From Acetobacter oryzoeni (GTDB lineage Bacteria; Pseudomonadota; Alphaproteobacteria; Acetobacterales; Acetobacteraceae): DNA of 64,000 nucleotides. Each line of letters starts with the position of its first letter. Position 1 is the stretch's first letter. The notes beneath the pieces were generated by a model. The model made no database searches, had not been told where the DNA came from, and saw only the letters and a program-made list of their open reading frames with translations. Shown here piece by piece: positions 28,474 to 37,662 of this stretch. The position numbers and the translations under genes are program-made. Where the stretch lies: NCBI RefSeq assembly GCF_004014775.2, contig NZ_CP042808.1, forward strand, positions 2,505,001-2,569,000. Direction: 5' to 3'.

Positions 28474-29926
28474 AACTTCGCCGCTTAACGGATGTAGTTT
28501 TACGCGGCTTTGCAGCCACTTTCTGGGCCGTAGAACGGGATTTTGTGGTTGCAGTAGTGGATACCGCTTTTTTAGCGGTGCGCGGGGTACGCGCAGCAAC
28601 CGTTTTACTGGCAACACGGCGTGACGCTGGCTTTTTCACAGATTTTGCCGGTTGTTTAACTTCTTCCGCGTTTTCCTGAGACGACAATTCCGCTTCCGGT
28701 TTGTGCTTCGCAACCAAACGGGCAATCAGCGCTTCATACTCAGCCAGATATGACTTGATACAAAGAGTCTGCTCAGCTTTTTCTCTTACTGTGCGGCGCA
28801 AACGGGTTGCCAGCGGTTTATTATGAAGCACTTCCAACACACCATCGGCAATTTTGTCTGGCTCCGTAAACGGTACCAGCACAGCCGTTTCCTGATCTGT
28901 CAGAAATTCCTGCACGGGGGCTGTGGCGCTTCCAACAATAGCGCACCCCATAGCCATTGCCTCACGCAAAGACCACGAGGCTACAAAAGGATAAGTAAGA
29001 TAAACATGAGCATCTGAACGCTGCAGAAGACGTAGAAAATCCTGATAATCAACCTTACCGGCAAAGTGCACACGGCTCAGATCCAGTTGACCTTCCAGCT
29101 CCTGAAGCATTTTCTCCCGCCAGCAACCAGATGCCAATGGCGCCCCGTAGCTGACTCCATCCCCCCCAACCATAATAACGTGTGCGTTGGGTTCCTCTTC
29201 CAAAATCCGAGGAAGCGCACGCATAAACACATGGAAGCCGCGATAGGGCTCTAAATCGCGCGAGACATAGGTAATCAGTTTGTTTTTAGGTGAGATTTTG
29301 ATGTCACCCAGTTTGAAAATCTTCTTTGCAAGTTTCGGATCTGGCTTGCAGGTTTCCAAGTCTACGCCTTCGCGCAGCACGGTAATTTTGTCTGCTGCCC
29401 ATGCAGGATAAGCACTTTTCTGGAAATCCGTAGGCGTCTGACCATAGCCAGGGCCTGTAAGAGCCAGCAAGTTAATGGCGTTCTTGGCCCGCACAATTGG
29501 CAACATCTGGGGCTGAAGCGGAAATTCTGGGTCGAAACCTACATCAAACCCAGGTTCTGTATGATAATAGAACTCGAAATACCCCAATACAGGCACATCG
29601 GGATAAACATCCTGAATATTCAGAAGCTCTCCCCATCCATGATGGCCGATAATAATATCAGGCTGAAATCCCAGATTTTTTAAGGTACGCGCGGCCTTTT
29701 CAACCTCATTAGCCCGTACCATGCCCATATCTAGCTCACGCACGGCCAAATGGGCCTGCGCGGCAGCACCTCGGGGCATACGATACCTTACACGGCGCAC
29801 ACCTTTAATGGCGTTCTGGTTATCTTCACTAATGAAAACAACTTCGTTTTCATCGTTTTGCACCAGATGGCGCACAATGTGCAGGTACTGGCCGGGAAAA
29901 TTTTGATGGATAAAAAGGTATTTCAA
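28472..29926 (-). CDS. GT4-type glycosyltransferase with Lys/Ala-rich histone-H1-like C-terminal tail
   Basis: 484 residues. The N-terminal half has KYLFIHQNFPGQYLHI, typical of a group of GT-B enzymes, and the C-terminal half carries the donor-binding region (ITYVSRDLEPYRGF, HVIMVGGDG, SWSLREAMAMGCAIVGS, FTEPDKIADG). After about residue 424 the protein ends in a repetitive tail full of Lys, Ala, Thr, Ser and Arg, like eukaryotic H1 or bacterial HU-tail proteins. The start is TTG at 29926; no in-frame ATG lies before the conserved first strand. It is the last gene of the six-gene block. The sugar donor and acceptor are unknown. Confidence 0.8.
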   Translation of the reverse strand: MKYLFIHQNFPGQYLHIVRHLVQNDENEVVFISEDNQNAIKGVRRVRYRMPRGAAAQAHLAVRELDMGMVRANEVEKAARTLKNLGFQPDIIIGHHGWGELLNIQDVYPDVPVLGYFEFYYHTEPGFDVGFDPEFPLQPQMLPIVRAKNAINLLALTGPGYGQTPTDFQKSAYPAWAADKITVLREGVDLETCKPDPKLAKKIFKLGDIKISPKNKLITYVSRDLEPYRGFHVFMRALPRILEEEPNAHVIMVGGDGVSYGAPLASGCWREKMLQELEGQLDLSRVHFAGKVDYQDFLRLLQRSDAHVYLTYPFVASWSLREAMAMGCAIVGSATAPVQEFLTDQETAVLVPFTEPDKIADGVLEVLHNKPLATRLRRTVREKAEQTLCIKSYLAEYEALIARLVAKHKPEAELSSQENAEEVKQPAKSVKKPASRRVASKTVAARTPRTAKKAVSTTATTKSRSTAQKVAAKPRKTTSVKRRS

Positions 29927-29954
29927 ACCTGCACCTGCGTGCTGCTCAGATCAC

Positions 29955-29991
29955 AAATAAAAACAGGCCCGGTATTTCAACCAGACCTGTT
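29955..29991 (-). terminator. Possible intercistronic terminator
   Basis: AACAGG...CCTGTT arms with an inner CCGG/CTGG-type pairing, followed on the minus strand by a T-rich run. It may partly end transcription after the unknown protein and before the TTG of the GT4 gene, but a read-through role is equally possible. Confidence 0.55.
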
Positions 29992-30002
29992 CCCTGAATA
30001 TC

Positions 30003-31148
30003 TTAACGGCGGGAAGGCTTACGCCCGCGCGCTCCGCCGCGCCCTGTCGTTTTTGGCTTTTTAGCCTGCTGGGCAGAAGAAGAAGCACGACGAGGCTGAG
30101 ATTTAGCTGTGCGCCTTACCGGTTTAACCGGAATTTCCTCTTCGATAACTTCTTCTATTTCGTCTTCAAGCTCTGTTTCTTCAAGAAGCTCTGCGGCCTC
30201 TTCCAGAACTTCTGCTTCCAGCTCGTCTATCTCTTCTTCTAGCAGGGCCGCCAGATCTTCTGCAGCATTCTGCTTCCGTTTGCGTCCACCACGCTTGGCT
30301 TTACTGTCTGCATCTCGCGGAAGGATTTCAACAAGGAACGCTTCCAACGGTGCAAGACTATCAGCTTCTACAGGTTCACCATTCTCAACCGGCCCGATTT
30401 TGGTGCCATCGGTAAAGCTGGCTGTAACACGGCAAATGAGTTTTTTAGCGGCTGCACCTTTCAGGCGCACACACAAACCCAAAATAGGCAGGGCCATGCC
30501 ACGGCTACCGCAATACTGGCCACCTTCTACCCACGGAGAAAGCCATCCCTTACCCAGAACAGCCTGATACTCAATATCATCCGACTGAATAAGATGTGCT
30601 GGTGCGATACCAAAACCTTCAATCCATGCCTGACTACCGGGCACACCCATCCACTCACCCAGCATACCGGTAACATCACCACGCCGCTGAATATGGGCAC
30701 CAATTTCAGGCTTCTGGACCACAGGAGCTTCTGCCGGCGGAGCTTCTTGAGGAGTAGCAGCCTCAGATGCCACAGGCACCGCAGCAGGTACAGGAACCGG
30801 CAGCGGATCAGATTCTGCACTCAGCTGAATCACCTGCAAACGTGGCGCATCATGCCGCGTGTTCATTTCCTGATAAATGGTGATCATCACCTGCGCTGGG
30901 CCACGGCGCACACGCACTAAAGCAGCATTGTTTCTGCCACCCAACCAACCGTCTTGCTCAAACGTTACAATCTGAACATTGCCCGGAGCAGAAACAGGAG
31001 GAAGAGAAATGCGCACTCCGGGCAACCCGGCAGCAGTTGGTGGCTGCTGCCCTGCTGCATGGCTGATACAGAACAGACCGGTCTGGAGTGTCATCAGATG
31101 ACCTGTGACTTTCAGATCAGTAATCCGCTGCTGGCTTGCCTGAGACAT
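30003..31148 (-). CDS. Unknown protein with ChW-like segment, acidic run and basic tail
   Basis: 381 residues, no signal peptide or membrane segment. Seen in order: an N-terminal region with two conserved-looking strands (GLPGVRISLPPV, RRGPAQVMITIYQEM); a Pro/Ala/Val linker (115-145); GDVTGMLGEWMGVPGSQAWIEGF; then GWLSPWVEGGQYCGSRGM, whose GW-W-G-GSRG pattern recalls a Clostridial hydrophobic W (ChW) repeat; a basic patch KRGGRKRKQ (284-292); a run of Glu-rich helix (298-340); and a basic Arg/Lys/Ser/Gly tail (341-381). The ChW match is my reading, not a search. It sits between two glycosyltransferase genes. Function is not recognised. Confidence 0.65.
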   Translation of the reverse strand: MSQASQQRITDLKVTGHLMTLQTGLFCISHAAGQQPPTAAGLPGVRISLPPVSAPGNVQIVTFEQDGWLGGRNNAALVRVRRGPAQVMITIYQEMNTRHDAPRLQVIQLSAESDPLPVPVPAAVPVASEAATPQEAPPAEAPVVQKPEIGAHIQRRGDVTGMLGEWMGVPGSQAWIEGFGIAPAHLIQSDDIEYQAVLGKGWLSPWVEGGQYCGSRGMALPILGLCVRLKGAAAKKLICRVTASFTDGTKIGPVENGEPVEADSLAPLEAFLVEILPRDADSKAKRGGRKRKQNAAEDLAALLEEEIDELEAEVLEEAAELLEETELEDEIEEVIEEEIPVKPVRRTAKSQPRRASSSAQQAKKPKTTGRGGARGRKPSRR

Positions 31149-31217
31149 AAAACCTCTTCCGTCCTAAATTTTCAGCTAAACTGTAAAACAAAAAAACACC
31201 GGCAAGTAAAGAAAGAG

Positions 31218-34200
31218 TTAAGTAAGGGAAAGCTTTCTTTTTTTTGCCATTTCCTTACCCTTTTCCAATAATTTTTCATTCAACTCCTGTATGGAAATAC
31301 CAAACGGCACCACACTCCCCAAACCTGTGGAACGGATGCGCTCCGCCGGAGCCCCCAGATCAAACGCAACAGCATGTAATCCGGCCTTCCAGATATCTCC
31401 CAAAGCAAAACACCATGTTTCCGGCCATACAGATGGCAGGAAAGCAATATCCGCATCTACTGAATGAATTAAGGAAACAGCTTCCTGTTTTTGAAACTGA
31501 CCGGTTACAAAAATGCGTCCTATTTTTAACAATTTCGCATCATCGCGTGTATGGCCTACAAGCACAAACTCTAACGGTAAATTGCGCAAAACAGCATCTA
31601 CTGCTGCCTCAAACAAAATATCATAACCTTTTTCAAACCCTATCCCACCAACAACACATACCCGAATACGAGAAACATCGCGCTTAGAACCCTGCGCCAA
31701 AAATGCACTTGCTTGTGCCGTTTTGCGGTTCTTTGGTTCTGGGAGCTGAAATGTTTTTTTAAAAAAACGATCGTTTTCTAATTTTTTTACCGAAAACTGA
31801 ACGTCAGAAAAATATTTTCGCATTCTTCGCTCAGTATCTTGCGATGGCACAAAAACCTGCTTTGCCTTCTTTAAAAAGATATGTGCCGCTTTACGATAAG
31901 CGGCAACGCTAAGCGTGTTATCCACGCGGCGTCCCATTACAGTAACGCAAACTTCGCACGTTGCCTCATCAGGTTCACCGCAATAACGATTTTTCAACCC
32001 CATCAATGAAATGCGAGGACAAAACCAGATGTAATCATGCACAAATACATCATAGTCACATTTCAAACGTGCCGGCAGATCCATCACACGCTGATCATGT
32101 CCTGTAATTTGATGGAACTCAATCCGCCCAGCGCCTTCTGCACGCAAAAGACGCAGAAGAAGCACCATATCTTTAGAAAATGTAAAACATAGGGAAGGAT
32201 ACTTTTCCTCACCCGTTCCATCTTCCAGCACACATCCTTGCTCAGATGGACGTAAGATTAGCGGGCGTATTTTATGCTTACGCCAAAAGGCAACACGCTC
32301 CTGCACAACCTTTTCTACGCCTCCGCCAACGGCATGTGTCACCAACAAAACGGCCTGATCTGAAAAATCTTCTGCCCTATCACTTCTGAACCGAACCAGA
32401 TCAAGGCGCCTGCGTTCCAAAAAAAGAGGGTCTGCTTTAATCCATTGTGCAACGTAATCGTGGTAGCCAGGATGCAGTCGTTCCAAAAATTTTTGGTTTC
32501 GTAGCATTAAGGGGTTGCCACTTTCCCCAAACGATCCGCTCCCCACATGCGCCACAAAAACACCAGGAGCAGCTACGTGTTTCCACCCAAGGGCACGGGC
32601 ACGCATACAAAAATCGTTTTCTTCACCATAACCTTGCGCAAACACATCTTCACGCAACAACCCTGTTTGCTGCAAACAATCATGCCGGATATACATACAA
32701 AAGCCGTGAGCAGTAGGCACTTCTACAGCACGACCCACATTGGCAGCCTGTGCCATTTGCATAAACATATTTGTTTCTTCCAGATCTGGTACCGGATTTG
32801 CACCATTTTTATCTGGATAGGAAAAAATACTGGCATCATTGGAAAAAGGGGTAACTGTACCTGTATCCGGTTCTAGATAGGCAACCTTCCGCAACGCTTC
32901 CAGCCACCCTTCTGGTACCAACGTATCGCTATTCAGCAACACAACGTCATGCGCTGTGAGATGGCGTAGCGCCTCATTCACCGCACATGGAAACCCACCA
33001 TTCTGTGCTCTTTCTAAATAATGGAAACCCGCCTGCTGACAAAAACTCACAACAGAAGTTATCAAATCAGGCTCCGGAGATGCATCATTCACCACCCAAA
33101 CGTGCGCACCAGCCTTGGGTTTCAAACTTGCTTGCACGCTACGCAAACAGGCCAAAGTACGCGCAGCATTTTTAAAAACCGGAATAACAACCGCAACTTC
33201 AACTTTATGACCTGAAACTTTTGGCTGTGTTCTTCCTTCTTCTACAACAGGAAGAGGCATAATTTTTGGAATAGATACGCGTATGCGAGATCGTTCTTTA
33301 CCTTTACTCTGATCTGCCACGTAGTGTGCAATCTGATTAGCTGCCAAACACAACATATCTGCATCTATTGGGCTACCAGGCAGATTTTTCCCATCTGGCC
33401 CTATTACTCTCACCGGACCTTCTGGTAATGCAGAAAATGGAACAGTGAATGCTCTATATCGCGCTAATGGTTGTTTGAAACTAACAGAATCACAAAAATT
33501 TTCTGCGCAAAATGTTAGAATTTTCTTTCCTGTCTGCGCGGCCAGAACATTCAAAACAGGTGCATTATCCGAATCACGGGGTAACCAGGCCCAGCCCGTT
33601 AGCCCTTCCTCTCCCACATCTACTAACCCTTCACACTGAACAATCTTTTGTGGACACACACCTTCATTTGGAAAAATATTGTTCTGTGCAGATACTATGC
33701 AAAGCGTATGGGCCTTTTGCCAGCCTGAAGGGCAAAACCACGCTCCCTTCTTACGCACTGCTTTCTTTAACTGACCATCGACAACCAGTTGCAAACCTTT
33801 TTCTGGCAGGCCCACCCCTACAATTTGGCCATTCCCCTGCACTCCATACCAGCTAGCAACACCATTTAAACGTGCAATAATTGTCGCCTGCTTTTCTACA
33901 TCTGGGGTGCAAGCATAATCTGTGAGCAAATACCGAAGAGCACGTAAGGCCTGATACCCAACGCCATGCGCCTGCTGTAACGTTGCCAGCAGGCTCCAGC
34001 CCTCACGAAAATCAAATTTTTCTAAAAGCTGTTCTAAAAGCTCAATAGCAGCGTCATGATGTCCTACCGCCTGACGCGCCAAAACCAGTGCAAACATAAC
34101 ATGCGGGTTATCACGCGCCTGCCTATTGGCTCTTTCTAACAAATCCCATGCAAGAGCATAAGAACCAGCCTGCCAAGCAGCATTTCCCTGCCTGAAAGAT

Positions 34201-34298
34201 TCTTGTGCCGCAGCACTTGCATATTGTTCATATACCGTTCGATCTGCCTCTGTGACAAACCCCGCCTGCTGACTTTCAGACTGCTTCAGGGTTGCCAT
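31218..34298 (-). CDS. Two-module glycosyltransferase (GT2 plus GT-B) with TPR and GWA domains
   Basis: 1026 residues. Domains in order: TPR-like helices (30-130), a GWA-type beta domain with EGLVDVGEEGLTGWAWLP (220-310), a GT2 catalytic module (365-600) with VAVVIPVFKN, VVNDASPE, LLNSDTLVPEGW and GEENDFCMRAR, then a GT-B module (640-1010) with VTHAVGGGVEK and CVVGGIGFEKGYDILFEA. Two catalytic modules in one chain suggest synthesis of a repeating or branched glycan. No membrane segment is seen. Base composition is somewhat AT-richer than neighbours. The acceptor is unknown; linkage to the type I secretion genes upstream suggests a secreted protein or surface glycan. Confidence 0.82.
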   Translation of the reverse strand: MATLKQSESQQAGFVTEADRTVYEQYASAAAQESFRQGNAAWQAGSYALAWDLLERANRQARDNPHVMFALVLARQAVGHHDAAIELLEQLLEKFDFREGWSLLATLQQAHGVGYQALRALRYLLTDYACTPDVEKQATIIARLNGVASWYGVQGNGQIVGVGLPEKGLQLVVDGQLKKAVRKKGAWFCPSGWQKAHTLCIVSAQNNIFPNEGVCPQKIVQCEGLVDVGEEGLTGWAWLPRDSDNAPVLNVLAAQTGKKILTFCAENFCDSVSFKQPLARYRAFTVPFSALPEGPVRVIGPDGKNLPGSPIDADMLCLAANQIAHYVADQSKGKERSRIRVSIPKIMPLPVVEEGRTQPKVSGHKVEVAVVIPVFKNAARTLACLRSVQASLKPKAGAHVWVVNDASPEPDLITSVVSFCQQAGFHYLERAQNGGFPCAVNEALRHLTAHDVVLLNSDTLVPEGWLEALRKVAYLEPDTGTVTPFSNDASIFSYPDKNGANPVPDLEETNMFMQMAQAANVGRAVEVPTAHGFCMYIRHDCLQQTGLLREDVFAQGYGEENDFCMRARALGWKHVAAPGVFVAHVGSGSFGESGNPLMLRNQKFLERLHPGYHDYVAQWIKADPLFLERRRLDLVRFRSDRAEDFSDQAVLLVTHAVGGGVEKVVQERVAFWRKHKIRPLILRPSEQGCVLEDGTGEEKYPSLCFTFSKDMVLLLRLLRAEGAGRIEFHQITGHDQRVMDLPARLKCDYDVFVHDYIWFCPRISLMGLKNRYCGEPDEATCEVCVTVMGRRVDNTLSVAAYRKAAHIFLKKAKQVFVPSQDTERRMRKYFSDVQFSVKKLENDRFFKKTFQLPEPKNRKTAQASAFLAQGSKRDVSRIRVCVVGGIGFEKGYDILFEAAVDAVLRNLPLEFVLVGHTRDDAKLLKIGRIFVTGQFQKQEAVSLIHSVDADIAFLPSVWPETWCFALGDIWKAGLHAVAFDLGAPAERIRSTGLGSVVPFGISIQELNEKLLEKGKEMAKKRKLSLT

Positions 34299-34370
34299 AG
34301 ATGTGCACCTACTCTTTTAAGTATGTCGTCAAAATACAATGTCAGAATCTTGGAAAGTACACGATCCTTT

Positions 34371-36143
34371 CTAGGAAGATGCTTGAGTGACTTCCTGATT
34401 TCCGATCTTGGAAAGTTCGATACTGGCCTGCAGAACATTCTGTTTTTCTGCTTTACGATACCAAGATCGCGCGCCCTCAATATCCTTATCTCCGCCAATT
34501 CCATTGGCCAGATAACGCCCCATCATCAACTGTGCGAGGCCATGACCGCCCTCTGCCGCCTGTTGAAACCATGAGCGGGCCAAAACCAAATCTGCCGGAA
34601 CATCATGGCCTCCACCATACATGGCACCCATAGAGAACATGGCATCTATATTGCCAGATTCAGCCGCTTTTTTGTACCATTGCAGTGCTTGAGGATGATC
34701 TTTTGCACCACCTGTTCCGGTAATAAGCAAGTGGCCATAGGCTAGCTGCGCTTCGGTCATGCCGGATTCAGCGGCCTTTGCCACCCACTCCCGCCCTTCT
34801 TGCGGATTACGTTCTGCACCCCGGCCTTCCAGCAGCATACGCCCATACCAATACTGGGCATTCACAACTTTATCTGCTGCTTTACGTATCCACTTAAGGG
34901 CTGCTTCTTCATCCTTTTGAGCACCGATCCCTTGAGCAAGCGCAACCCCGACATTAAAGGCAGCCAGAAAATCATTCTGTGCTGCAGCGTTCCGATAACA
35001 TTCCAGAACTTCCGCTGCCTCTACTGTGGGTACAATACCAGCCAAGGCCAGATTGCCCAATTCAGCCGTAGCTTCTTTATCTCCCTGCTCTGCAGCAACC
35101 TTAAACCACTGCGCTGCGGCCTGCGGATCTTTCGGAACCCCCACGCCACTAAGATAAATATTGCCCAAAGTGCGGCTAGATGCCGCGTGCCCTTGATCCG
35201 AAGCAAAACGATACCAGGAAATCGCTTCCGCATAGTTGGGCGGCAGTTCCCCACCTCGCCCGTGCATATCTCCCAAAATAGCTGCAGCTTCAGCATCCCC
35301 TGCCAAAGCTGCACGCCTTAACCACGTTTCACCTCGCACCACATCACGCGCAACACCTTTGCCAGCAAGTAGGGCCAAGCCATATTTTGCTTGTGCACCA
35401 CGCACTTTCTTTTCTGCCGCTTTTGCAAAATAGGATGTAGATTCAGGAATGTTTTGCGGAACGCCTATACCACGCTCCGTCATAACGCCCATAAGATACA
35501 GGCCTGTGCCCATACCACCATCAGCTGCTTTTTTGAGCTCTACAGCAGCCGCGGTATAATCTTCCTGTGTTTTCGCCTTTGCGAGCGCTGCAAGACCAAG
35601 CCCTAAATGGCCTTGTACGCACCCCTGAGACGCGGCAGCCTGATACCATTCCAAAGCCTGTTCTGGATTGCGAATACTTTCCGGGCCAGCCGTTAAAACA
35701 TATCCATACAGAGCCTGCCCATCAGCATACCCGGCCTCTGCCGCACGACGGGCCCACTCTGCTGCTTTAACAAAATCTGGTTCCCGCTTTCTTTGCTCTG
35801 TTGGATCGTCAAAAATAGATTTCGGAGTATTTGCATCTACCTCTTGCGGCAAACCGTGCAAATATAGCGTTGCCAGAACAAAAGAAGCCTCAGCCCATCC
35901 ATTCTGCCCCGCACGACGTACCCAGCGCGCTCCTTCCACCAAGTCTGGTGGCGCCCCCTGTGCCGTAAGATAACATTGCCCAACTAAAAATTGGGCTTCT
36001 GCGCTTCCGTCTCGCGCAAGAACAGCCAGCTTGCTAAAGGCATCTGCTGGTTGTTCTTTGAGTTGCGCTTTGGCCTGTTCAAGGCGGGTTTCAATATTTT
36101 TACCCGACCTACCAAACGTTTTCTGAAACAGTTTCCAGACCAA
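34371..36143 (-). CDS. Sel1-repeat (TPR-like) protein
   Basis: 590 residues built almost wholly of Sel1-like repeats (about 13 seen), each with the pattern A-LG-xY-xGxGVxxDxxxAxxWxxxAA, for example TLGNIYLSGVGVPKDPQAAAQW. The N-terminal 45 residues are basic and Gln/Lys rich. No signal peptide is seen, so it is probably cytoplasmic. Sel1 proteins are scaffolds for protein complexes. The start is TTG at 36143 with GAGGG 8 bases upstream; no ATG is available in frame. It sits between the HlyD gene and the glycosyltransferase, so it may hold the glycosylation or export complex together (inference). Confidence 0.85.
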   Translation of the reverse strand: MVWKLFQKTFGRSGKNIETRLEQAKAQLKEQPADAFSKLAVLARDGSAEAQFLVGQCYLTAQGAPPDLVEGARWVRRAGQNGWAEASFVLATLYLHGLPQEVDANTPKSIFDDPTEQRKREPDFVKAAEWARRAAEAGYADGQALYGYVLTAGPESIRNPEQALEWYQAAASQGCVQGHLGLGLAALAKAKTQEDYTAAAVELKKAADGGMGTGLYLMGVMTERGIGVPQNIPESTSYFAKAAEKKVRGAQAKYGLALLAGKGVARDVVRGETWLRRAALAGDAEAAAILGDMHGRGGELPPNYAEAISWYRFASDQGHAASSRTLGNIYLSGVGVPKDPQAAAQWFKVAAEQGDKEATAELGNLALAGIVPTVEAAEVLECYRNAAAQNDFLAAFNVGVALAQGIGAQKDEEAALKWIRKAADKVVNAQYWYGRMLLEGRGAERNPQEGREWVAKAAESGMTEAQLAYGHLLITGTGGAKDHPQALQWYKKAAESGNIDAMFSMGAMYGGGHDVPADLVLARSWFQQAAEGGHGLAQLMMGRYLANGIGGDKDIEGARSWYRKAEKQNVLQASIELSKIGNQEVTQASS

Positions 36144-36191
36144 ATTCTTAACCCTCTATATAACAGAGTATTATATTACACCCTTTACCAA

Positions 36192-37658
36192 TCAGGGTTC
36201 ACGCATCCCATTTGTCATCAACGGCACAAAGCTATTCAACATATATTGCATGACTGTACGCTTACCAACGCGAATATCTGCCGTAACTGGCATACCAGGC
36301 TGCGGATGGAAGAAATTAGGCACACCATGCAATGTATATTTATCTACCCTCAAGCGAACAGTATAAAACGACTTAGAAGTATTGTCTGGCGTAACATCTT
36401 CCGAGCTAGGTCCACTACTGCCACCTGATACAAATGAATCTGCACTAATGGTTTTAACTGTTGCTTCGGCACCGCCATATTGCTGGTAAGGAAAAGTCGC
36501 AAACTTTATCTGCGCCTTATCTCCAAGCCGTACAAAACCAACATCCTGCCCAGACATAACGGTTTCAATTTCCAACCCTTTCCCTACAGGCACAAGGGTC
36601 ATAATTTTTTCTGCCGGAGTAACAACAGACCCAACGGAAATTTTAGCTATATTCAGAACAACTGCATCTTCATCAGCTTTCAGTGCCACCATGCTGCTAT
36701 GTAAAATAGCTTTTTGATAAGCACTCTTTGCTTCTGCCAGCTTATGCTGTGCCGTTATCAAATCTTTATAAACTTCGGCCTTCCAAGTTTGAATATAACC
36801 TTCTTTTTCAGAAACCGCAGCTGCCAACTTATTCCGTGTAGAAGCTGCCTGCTGCTGAGCTGAAATCTGTGAACGTTCAACTTCCATCAACTCATTCTGG
36901 GCACTCAGAGTAGACAGACGGCTTCCGACCTGATCCTTCTGAAGCTCCATGCGCATTTTATGAACGTCACCGGCCACTTTGGCACGCGCAGCATACATTG
37001 CTGCGTTTGCAACATATCCCTGCAAATCACTCTGCAAACTGGCAATCTGTTTATTATAATTTTCAACTTTAGCGTTAAATTCCGCCATACGCCGCAAATA
37101 GGCCTCACCCTGTGGTAACGCGGCCGTATTGCCCAGATCAGGCTTATAATCCTGCCCGTTAGCTTCTGCCGTAAGGCGATCCACTTCAGCTTGATACTGA
37201 TCCATCTGGCTTTTCAGATTGTCACTATCTGCGCCTGTTTGCGTAGGATCCAGATGCGTTAAAACATCGCCTTTATGAACAAAATCTCCTTCCCGCACAT
37301 CAATCGAGCGTATGATTGATGTATCCAAAGGCTGGATCACAAGCGAGGGTTCACTCGAAATTAAACGACCCGAAGTGGAAACAATACGATCAAGCGGAAA
37401 GACCGTCATCCCTACCAAAGAAAACAGTATCATCCCACCAATAACCCACACAATATACTGCGCACTGGGGGTGGGTGGCATATTGACCAATGCCGCTGTA
37501 GGAGAATGAAACTCTAAAAGCGCAATGGGCGTGTCACCTTGCGCGTAAGGATCATCAGCTTGCTTAAGAAAATCATCTGTAGCGGGCATTACAGAGTTCT
37601 GCTGATTTTCATCAGATGAGCCGCCATTAGGCACGATCTGTGTATCCTGTTCGCTCAT
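36192..37658 (-). CDS. HlyD-family type I secretion adaptor (membrane fusion protein)
   Basis: 488 residues. A cytoplasmic N-terminus of about 65 residues is followed by one membrane helix (IVWVIGGMILFSLVGMTVF), a biotinyl-lipoyl-like half (SGRLISSEPSLVIQPLDTSI), a long coiled-coil hairpin (about 130-310) and the late C-terminal motif GMPVTADIRVGKRTVMQYML, which is a good HlyD signature. It bridges the ABC exporter and an outer-membrane TolC-type channel, which is not in the window. It starts 4 bases after the ABC gene stop. Confidence 0.92.
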   Translation of the reverse strand: MSEQDTQIVPNGGSSDENQQNSVMPATDDFLKQADDPYAQGDTPIALLEFHSPTAALVNMPPTPSAQYIVWVIGGMILFSLVGMTVFPLDRIVSTSGRLISSEPSLVIQPLDTSIIRSIDVREGDFVHKGDVLTHLDPTQTGADSDNLKSQMDQYQAEVDRLTAEANGQDYKPDLGNTAALPQGEAYLRRMAEFNAKVENYNKQIASLQSDLQGYVANAAMYAARAKVAGDVHKMRMELQKDQVGSRLSTLSAQNELMEVERSQISAQQQAASTRNKLAAAVSEKEGYIQTWKAEVYKDLITAQHKLAEAKSAYQKAILHSSMVALKADEDAVVLNIAKISVGSVVTPAEKIMTLVPVGKGLEIETVMSGQDVGFVRLGDKAQIKFATFPYQQYGGAEATVKTISADSFVSGGSSGPSSEDVTPDNTSKSFYTVRLRVDKYTLHGVPNFFHPQPGMPVTADIRVGKRTVMQYMLNSFVPLMTNGMREP

Positions 37659-37662
37659 GGAA

